Positions 56,529-61,832 of a stretch of DNA of 61,832 nt are shown here, piece by piece. The notes under the pieces are model-generated. The model worked only from the letters and a program-made list of their open reading frames with translations, did no database searches and was not told where the DNA came from. Every line of letters starts with the position of its first letter. Within the stretch, counting starts at the first letter, position 1. The DNA is from Bacteroidota bacterium (GTDB lineage Bacteria; Bacteroidota; Ignavibacteria; Ignavibacteriales; Melioribacteraceae), in NCBI GenBank assembly GCA_018818165.1, contig JAHISP010000069.1:1-61832 (forward strand), written 5' to 3'. A program made the translations under genes and the position numbers.

Positions 56529-57281
56529 CTAAATATAATCTTTTGTTAAACTATCTTCTGCTTTCTTTTTCAACATCTCCCTGTCGGTTTTAAGCATATT
56601 CTCTATTTCATTTTTGAAATATTGATATCTGTAAGTTGTTATTCTTGACTCACCAATATGAACTATTTCAGCATCATCTATTTTAATACCATAATGTTTT
56701 TCCAAAATATATTGATATAACGAAAGTTGTAGTGAATAATGGATATAATTACAATCCATGAGTCGAGAACTGGCATTATGATTTCCCATTCTGTTTCTAA
56801 AAGAATTAATATCTATCCTTTTGCTCGTTTTCCAATCAAATATTTTATATGAATCAGTCTCACTATTATAAACTAATAAATCAATTGAGCCAGCAAGTTC
56901 TAATTCTTTTGAGTATACCATAACTTCTGAAAATAGAATATTTCTATCAGTCATGTTCTCCTTTATCCATTCAACAGCAAGTATACTTTTTTCCTTTACT
57001 GGTTCTGTTCCATTATCTATAAATTGCTGAATTTCATTATGTATTGCTGTGCCTTCATCCCCAGATTTGTCCCACTCTTCAACTAATTCTTGCGGTGTCA
57101 TATCAATATATTTATCATGTGAACTTGTTAGGTTATTGGCAATCCCAATTTTATCAAATGGTTCAAAAAATAATTTGATAAAATTAGTACACGATGTAAA
57201 TTCAAAATTTGGGTCATCAAGTAGTTCGTATCTGTGGATATCTTCTATTAAAACAATATTATTATCAGTAAATTTTTGCAT
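56529..57281 (-). CDS. PD-(D/E)XK nuclease-family protein (RecB/Cas4-like)
   Basis: A 250-residue protein with all the landmarks of a RecB-like nuclease core: EGTAIHNEIQ (the motif His) near residue 78, a Glu in LFSEVMVYS near 117, the metal Asp in AGSIDLLVYN near 133, DWKTSK (DxK) near 149, and YSLQLSLYQYIL (the QxxxY-type motif) near 186. Such proteins cut or resect DNA in repair, phage replication or CRISPR adaptation. There is no CRISPR array, cas gene, helicase or phage gene nearby, so the role is unknown. It is a single gene flanked by long A+T-rich spacers, possibly acquired. Confidence 0.8.
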   Translation of the reverse strand: MQKFTDNNIVLIEDIHRYELLDDPNFEFTSCTNFIKLFFEPFDKIGIANNLTSSHDKYIDMTPQELVEEWDKSGDEGTAIHNEIQQFIDNGTEPVKEKSILAVEWIKENMTDRNILFSEVMVYSKELELAGSIDLLVYNSETDSYKIFDWKTSKRIDINSFRNRMGNHNASSRLMDCNYIHYSLQLSLYQYILEKHYGIKIDDAEIVHIGESRITTYRYQYFKNEIENMLKTDREMLKKKAEDSLTKDYI

Positions 57282-57666
57282 GCAAAGTCTCTCTTTTTTT
57301 GATTGGGAAGATACAAAACAATTTGTTGGCGTGCGAAAAGCTTTTTTAAAAACATCATTTTTTACTTAAACCAGATTATTCATCAGAGAATTTCAATTGC
57401 TGTAAGTTATTATGATATAAACGTTTATCCTAATGCAAAGCAATAAAAAATGGTTATATTAAGTAATCATGTAAATGATTATTTTTGAAATATTTAAAGA
57501 GAGTTTTATTTTCTATTGCAAAATTAGAGTTAAATTATCCCCTTCAATACAATTTTTTAAAAAATAATATTTAGAATCTCTTTGCTAAATTCCATTATCT
57601 GAATTGATTAGTAACTCAATAAGGCATTAAGCTACATTTATTTACAAAAAAGCAAAATAAAATAAA
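57282..57666. other. 385-bp intergenic region
   Basis: A+T-rich spacer upstream of the nuclease-like gene. The only structure seen is a short hairpin followed by T residues at 57464-57486. No gene or repeat is evident. Confidence 0.4.
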
Positions 57667-58983
57667 TTAGTTGAAGATAATATTTTCAACTGTTACATTT
57701 CTTTTTCTCGCTTCAAGTAAATCAATTTTGGAATGCTCTTGTGTGATTAGATCGCTAAATACATAATTTTTTGGCACCATTACAATGCCAGAATCTGTTA
57801 CTAAAAAATTCTTCATGTCGTTTTCTAAATCAAACCCAATTGATACATTTTCCGGAATAACAACATTTTTATCAATTATTGCTCTTCTAATTCTAGAATT
57901 ATAGCCAATTTTGCAATAATCCATTATAATTGAATCTGAAATATGAGCTCCATTCTCAACCATAACTTTAAAACCTAAAACTGATTTAGCAACAGTTCCA
58001 CCCGAAATAACAGAACCATCTGCAACTAGAGAATTATGAATTCTGGTAATGTTTGAATTCCCAGTAGAAATAGTTTTTACTGGAGGATAATGTCCTTGAT
58101 AAGTTCTAAATTGCCACATTTCATCATAAAGATCAAAACCCGGAGATTCTTCTAATAGATCCATATTTGCATTATAATAACTATCAATATTCTCTATATC
58201 AGCCCAGTATGCTTCTCTTTCTTCATTAATATCTTTAAGCGGGTATGCTGCTAAGCTAAAATTATTGTGAATCATATAAGGAATAACATCTTTTGCAAAA
58301 TCAACAATGCTTAAATTTTCAATATGCATATTATTCAACACTTCCTTTAATGCTTTGGTTCTAAAAACATATATGCCAATGTTTGCCATCAAATTATTTG
58401 ATTTTGAATAAATTGTTTCATCTGTTAAATGGTTTTTATTAAAACCTAATATTTTATTATTTGAATTAATTTTTAGTGTATTTAACTGTTTACATCTCTT
58501 CATTGGAAGATTAGCGTATGAAATAGTAAGATCCGCTTTAATGTCATTATGATATTCTATAAATTTTGAGTAATCCATTTTATAAATACTATTACCTGAT
58601 AGTACTAAAAGGTTTTCATCGTTTTCTTTTAACAAGTTAATATTTTGATTTACAGCATCCGCATTTCCAGAATACCAAAATTTGTCTGACTTTAATTGCG
58701 GAGGAACCCAATAGATAAACTCCTTCAATTCACGCTGAAATATTTTCCAAGCTTTATAGATATGTTTATGTAATGAATCTGATTTATATTGAGTTAGAAT
58801 ATAAATTCTTCTTAATCCAGAATTAATACAATTTGAGAGAGCTATATCAATAATTCTGTATTTACCCCCAAATGGAATTGATGATTTTGCTCTATTTTCA
58901 GTTAATGGCAACATACCATCATCATATCCAGAAGCTAAAACCATTGTAAGAGTTTTTTTCAATATTAAGTTGTTCGAAGTCAT
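57667..58983 (-). CDS. GlgC-like glucose-1-phosphate adenylyltransferase homologue with altered active site
   Basis: A 438-residue protein aligning over its whole length with ADP-glucose pyrophosphorylase: PFGGKYRIIDIALSNCINSG, ILTQYKSDSLHKHI, WADIENIDSYYNANMDLLEE, and a C-terminal left-handed beta-helix. The nucleotide loop, normally LAGGRGxRL, reads LASGYDDGM; the GTADA segment reads GNADA; the catalytic Asp of the GDHIY motif is Asn (GNSIY, Asn131); and the FVEKP glucose-1-phosphate segment reads FNKNH. The enzyme is therefore probably weak or inactive, perhaps a regulatory subunit. The start at 58983 has AGGAG 9 bases upstream; an upstream ATG at 59037 is less likely. Confidence 0.8.
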   Translation of the reverse strand: MTSNNLILKKTLTMVLASGYDDGMLPLTENRAKSSIPFGGKYRIIDIALSNCINSGLRRIYILTQYKSDSLHKHIYKAWKIFQRELKEFIYWVPPQLKSDKFWYSGNADAVNQNINLLKENDENLLVLSGNSIYKMDYSKFIEYHNDIKADLTISYANLPMKRCKQLNTLKINSNNKILGFNKNHLTDETIYSKSNNLMANIGIYVFRTKALKEVLNNMHIENLSIVDFAKDVIPYMIHNNFSLAAYPLKDINEEREAYWADIENIDSYYNANMDLLEESPGFDLYDEMWQFRTYQGHYPPVKTISTGNSNITRIHNSLVADGSVISGGTVAKSVLGFKVMVENGAHISDSIIMDYCKIGYNSRIRRAIIDKNVVIPENVSIGFDLENDMKNFLVTDSGIVMVPKNYVFSDLITQEHSKIDLLEARKRNVTVENIIFN

Positions 58984-59370
58984 AATCTTTATCTCCTTCA
59001 TTGAAATACTTTCCCAATAAAATATTTCCTTCAACATAATTTTGTTAGCTTATTCTAAAATATTCGAGAAGTGTTCTGCAATATAGGTGAAATAAAAAAT
59101 CCAATAATTATATAACAAATACAGCAGTATAAGCATAAATATTGAGGATTTATTTTGTTAAAACTAAATATCATTATGATTCTCATAAAATATTTTTAGA
59201 CCCACGATTGAAAATAAAACATTTATTTAGCTAGTTTGACATATACTCTAATCTTGTAGTAATGTAAGAAATCACTTCTCTAAAAGCAATAAAATTCGGA
59301 AGAAAATTGTAAAATTTTCAATAAATGTTATAAAAGGTTTTATAGTTTTTAATTTGGTGATTTATTTAAA
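58984..59370. other. 387-bp region between the GlgC-like gene and the tRNA-Asp terminator
   Basis: It must hold the GlgC-like gene promoter on the minus strand. I see no ORF, repeat or further RNA gene. Confidence 0.4.
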
Positions 59371-59408
59371 ATAAAAAAGCCTTATAAGTTATTATCTTAT
59401 AAGGCTTT
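59371..59408 (-). terminator. Intrinsic terminator of tRNA-Asp
   Basis: On the minus strand the stem AAAGCCTTATAAG/CTTATAAGGCTTT is perfect and followed by TTTTATTTT, directly after the tRNA 3' end. Confidence 0.92.
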
Positions 59409-59414
59409 AGGTTG

Positions 59415-59488
59415 CGGGGTCAACGAGACTCGAACTCGCGACCTCCTGCGTGACAGGCAGGCGCTCTAACCAACTGAGCTATGACCCC
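59415..59488 (-). tRNA. tRNA-Asp (GTC anticodon)
   Basis: 74 nt cloverleaf: acceptor GGGGTCA/TGACCCC, D-arm AGCTCAGTTGGTTAGAGC, anticodon loop CTGTCAC giving GTC, and T-arm CGCGAGTTCGAGTCTCG-type. Discriminator base G; CCA is not encoded. It is followed by a strong terminator. Confidence 0.96.
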
Positions 59489-59561
59489 ATTCATTATTTC
59501 ATATCTTACAAAAAGATGAATCCAAACATAAATAAGAATTTATTTTTTTGCAAATAAAATC

Positions 59562-60668
59562 TTATAAATTTTTAGAACCAAAACAGACTCCAACCGCTTT
59601 TGCCGAAATAAATGCTTGATCTGTTTGCTTTACTAATTTTTGATTTTGAATTGCACTTTCAATAGTTACACTTCTAACTTCGTTGCACTTAAGTGCTGCC
59701 ATTCTTCCAAATTTTTGCTTAATAGCCAAATCGATTGCAGAAGTACCAAATTTTGTAGAAAGAATTCTATCAAAAGCTGTGGGAGTTCCACCTCTTTGCA
59801 GGTGACCTAAAACAGTATAACGAGTTTCCAAGCCTGTACTTTTTTCAATGCTTTTGGCAACAATTTCGGCTACTCCGCCAAGTTGAATTGGGTCGGTTCT
59901 TTTTACATCTGTTTTCTTAATAATTAACTCACCACCTTTTGGTTTTGCACCTTCGGCAACACAAACAATACTATATTTTTTCCCAAGCATTGAGCGACGT
60001 TTAACTTTTTCATAAACTGCGTCCCAATCAAATGGCATTTCAGGAATAAGAATAATATCTGCTCCACCAGCTAAGCCACCATTAAGAGCAATCCATCCAG
60101 CATATCTACCCATAACTTCAATTACCATTACACGGTGATGAGAAGAAGCGGTAGTGCGCAATCTATCAATTGCTTCGGTAACAACATAAACTGCTGAATC
60201 ATGTCCAAAGGTTAATTCGGTTGCTTCTAAATCGTTATCAATTGTTTTTGGCACACCAACAATATTCATTCCAAGATCCATTAAACCTTTTGAAATATGC
60301 ATTGTGCCATCGCCACCAATTGCAATAAGTGCGTCTAATCCCCACATATTATAATTAGCAATTGCTTCTTTCGATTTATCTGTAATTCTAATTTGTCCAT
60401 CAACTTCAATAGGCCAATGAAAAGGGTCACCTTTATTTGATGAACCTAAAATTGTACCACCCTGCGATAAAATTCCAGAAACATCTTTGTCATAAACTTC
60501 AATTGCACTCCCATTAACCAATCCCTCAAAGCCATCTAAAATACCAAGTACTTTAAGTCCATGATCTAAAGCTGGCTTCGTAACTCCGCGAATAACTGCG
60601 TTTAGTCCTGGACAATCACCCCCACCTGTTAAAATTCCAATTCGCTTAATTTTTTTTACTTTAGCCAT
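59562..60668 (-). CDS. pfkA: 6-phosphofructokinase (Gly104/Lys124-type donor site)
   Basis: A 368-residue glycolytic kinase. Motifs: TGGGDCPGLNAVIRG near residue 14, GSSNKGDPF, GGDGTMHIS (Gly104-type), PKTIDNDLEATELTFG (Lys124-type), EVMGRYAGWIALNGG, ILIPEMPFD, VLGHLQRGGTPTAFDR. ATP-dependent PfkA usually has Gly at both donor-site positions, while PPi-dependent enzymes have Asp/Lys. The Gly plus Lys combination seen here occurs in a mixed clade whose donor cannot be told from sequence. It is 32 bp after the RNase HIII gene, on the same strand. Confidence 0.93.
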   Translation of the reverse strand: MAKVKKIKRIGILTGGGDCPGLNAVIRGVTKPALDHGLKVLGILDGFEGLVNGSAIEVYDKDVSGILSQGGTILGSSNKGDPFHWPIEVDGQIRITDKSKEAIANYNMWGLDALIAIGGDGTMHISKGLMDLGMNIVGVPKTIDNDLEATELTFGHDSAVYVVTEAIDRLRTTASSHHRVMVIEVMGRYAGWIALNGGLAGGADIILIPEMPFDWDAVYEKVKRRSMLGKKYSIVCVAEGAKPKGGELIIKKTDVKRTDPIQLGGVAEIVAKSIEKSTGLETRYTVLGHLQRGGTPTAFDRILSTKFGTSAIDLAIKQKFGRMAALKCNEVRSVTIESAIQNQKLVKQTDQAFISAKAVGVCFGSKNL

Positions 60669-60700
60669 AAGATCCTCATAATTTTTGACTATTATTTTTA

Positions 60701-61600
60701 CTAAATAAACTTTTGAACGGTTTTAAAATGAATTTTTGAAACAGCTTTTAATTCTTCAAACGAATGTTTTTTGCTAAAGAATTTTACTGTCTCTTCAACA
60801 TTTTTTGAAGCCCCTTTTGGAAAATCAAAGACATCCTTTTTCATTTTAATGAACCATCTATTAAATGTATCTCTTGCAATTATTGAAGCAGCTGCTACAC
60901 CAATATATCTTTCACCATTTGTTAATTGTAATATTTCGAGTTTATTATCGGAATTATTATTGGTAATGTTTAATGCTCTATTACTAAATTTATCAACTAT
61001 TATATTTTTACATTTATACTTTTCTAAAAGATTGGATATTGCTTTGGAGTGAGTCCAAATGAGCAGGGCATTTAGATTATTAAATTTTCCATAAAGCTCG
61101 TTATATTTTTCTGGAAAAAGAGGAATTGTTTCAAAATTTTGTGAAAATTCTTCTCGAATTTTTTTTGCAATTGAAGTTATTTGAGCTTCATTTAACTGTT
61201 TGCTGTCACAAACTCCAAGCTGAGATAATCTAAGTTTGGCTTTTTCATCCACATAAAATGCTGTTGTTATTAATGGACCAAAAACATCGCCTTTGCCGGA
61301 TTCATCACTTCCAATATATTCTTTCGGTTCATCTAAATCAGTTGGAAGATTAAGTGCAGCTTGTTCAAAAATAATTGGGTAAATCTCAGTGTAAAGAATT
61401 GAGGTGTTATTTCCTTGTAGAATTGTCTTTACTCCTTTTTTTCCAAAATAAACTTGAACTTTAATTTTGTCTCTATCACTTTGAGTAACAAATTCAAAAT
61501 TATATTGCTTTTCTTCAAGATTGGAACAAGTTAAACCAACTTCAATAAGTTGATTACGAGTTGAAATAGTTTTTTCTTTTGCAGTTTCTTTAATATTCAT
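60701..61600 (-). CDS. rnhC: Ribonuclease HIII
   Basis: A 299-residue endonuclease that removes RNA from RNA/DNA hybrids. The N-terminal ~80 residues are the TBP-like substrate-binding domain found in HIII. The catalytic domain has YIGSDESGKGDVFGPLI (Asp-Glu pair, the HIII hallmark) near residue 92, GVCDSKQL (third acid), IIVDKF (fourth acid) and ASIIARDTFNRW near 235. HIII usually replaces or complements HI/HII. Upstream of pfkA by 32 bp, so the two may be cotranscribed. Confidence 0.93.
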   Translation of the reverse strand: MNIKETAKEKTISTRNQLIEVGLTCSNLEEKQYNFEFVTQSDRDKIKVQVYFGKKGVKTILQGNNTSILYTEIYPIIFEQAALNLPTDLDEPKEYIGSDESGKGDVFGPLITTAFYVDEKAKLRLSQLGVCDSKQLNEAQITSIAKKIREEFSQNFETIPLFPEKYNELYGKFNNLNALLIWTHSKAISNLLEKYKCKNIIVDKFSNRALNITNNNSDNKLEILQLTNGERYIGVAAASIIARDTFNRWFIKMKKDVFDFPKGASKNVEETVKFFSKKHSFEELKAVSKIHFKTVQKFI

Positions 61601-61832
61601 AAAGGATTATTTTATTTAGTTAAATTTACAAAATCTAGTGATAAGATAAGAATATTTGGTCTTACCATATCTTGCAAAAAGAAGCCCAATCTTAAACCCA
61701 AATCGGTCATTAGAAAATTAAGAATCAACGACAAAAGGCCAAGACATCAATTTAGTTGAACCCCAAAGCCCCATAAACCACTCCCTTCGCCTCATAGCTA
61801 AAGAAAGTTTCAGTATTCTCTTATTTCCATCT
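61601..61832. other. Right edge of window
   Basis: Upstream of the RNase HIII gene. On the minus strand an open frame of about 38 codons enters from the edge and stops at 61718-61720 (ends MSWPFVVDS); it could be the end of a gene outside the window, but it is too short to judge. Confidence 0.25.

Noticed and set aside
56529-57281. CRISPR-associated Cas4 call for the nuclease-like gene
   Set aside because: No repeat array or other cas gene occurs in the window, and the cysteine cluster of Cas4 is not visible.
57464-57486. Hairpin TAATCAT-GTAA-ATGATTA followed by five T
   Set aside because: It points along the plus strand with no plus-strand gene upstream, and the 7-bp A+T stem is weak; probably chance.

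Overview
This window is an A+T-rich chromosomal segment from a member of the Bacteroidota/Chlorobi/Ignavibacteria group. Evidence for that placement: a surface protein ends in a type IX secretion sorting domain with the QNYPNPFNPST motif that I associate with Ignavibacteria and relatives; PorV/PorQ-family outer-membrane proteins are present; signal peptides commonly end in FAQ; the gene order is prs-rplY-pth then rpsF-ssb-rpsR-rplI; and the SRP RNA is of the small type. Genus or species cannot be told from the sequence alone. The taxonomic call is an inference.

Layout. 1-8.1 kb: the 3' end of a TamB-like translocation protein, RNase R, a large fusion of a HExxH peptidase, a TolB-type propeller and a surface-antigen barrel, and an FmdB-type zinc ribbon protein. 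8.5-17.6 kb: a housekeeping block (prs, rplY, pth, a membrane pyrophosphatase, rpsF-ssb-rpsR-rplI, secD-secF), closed by a clear terminator. 17.7-27.5 kb (minus strand): malic enzyme MaeB, behind a very large protein whose phosphohistidine and ATP-grasp domains are in permuted order, a NhaC-type antiporter with an exported N-terminal domain, and the SRP RNA. 27.6-36.1 kb (minus): glycosyltransferase, FemAB-like acyltransferase, two PorV-like proteins, two paralogous exported beta-propeller proteins with different C-termini, and a lipoprotein. 36.2-45.0 kb: a membrane and glycan block (M50 protease, two GT2 enzymes, polysaccharide deacetylase, flippase-like protein, SGNH hydrolase, GT39). 45.1-51.4 kb: a DUF1207 protein, then a sigma-54 enhancer-binding regulator divergent from a radical SAM / small ORF / Mrp ATPase / DUF5320 / NifX-like cluster. 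51.5-61.8 kb: tRNA-Glu, hydantoinase, two outer-membrane proteins, an orphan PD-(D/E)XK nuclease-like protein, a GlgC-like protein with altered active-site motifs, tRNA-Asp, phosphofructokinase and RNase HIII.

The most interesting region is 47.9-51.4 kb. It has the gene content of the anaerobe-specific, sigma-54-controlled 'orange protein' (ORP) type of cluster. It shows a near-consensus -24/-12 promoter, an inverted-repeat candidate enhancer between regulator and operon, an unlisted 50-residue gene overlapping the ATPase start, and two decayed gene remnants (a second radical SAM C-terminus and a second NifX-like gene). This looks like a regulated Fe-S/metal-protein module caught during rearrangement.

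Other points of interest are the permuted phosphotransferase next to malic enzyme, the GlgC-like probable pseudoenzyme, a phosphofructokinase whose donor motif leaves ATP versus pyrophosphate open in a genome with a membrane pyrophosphatase, and a palindromic repeat translated inside the leader of a PorV-like gene. I saw no CRISPR array, transposase, integrase or phage structural gene.
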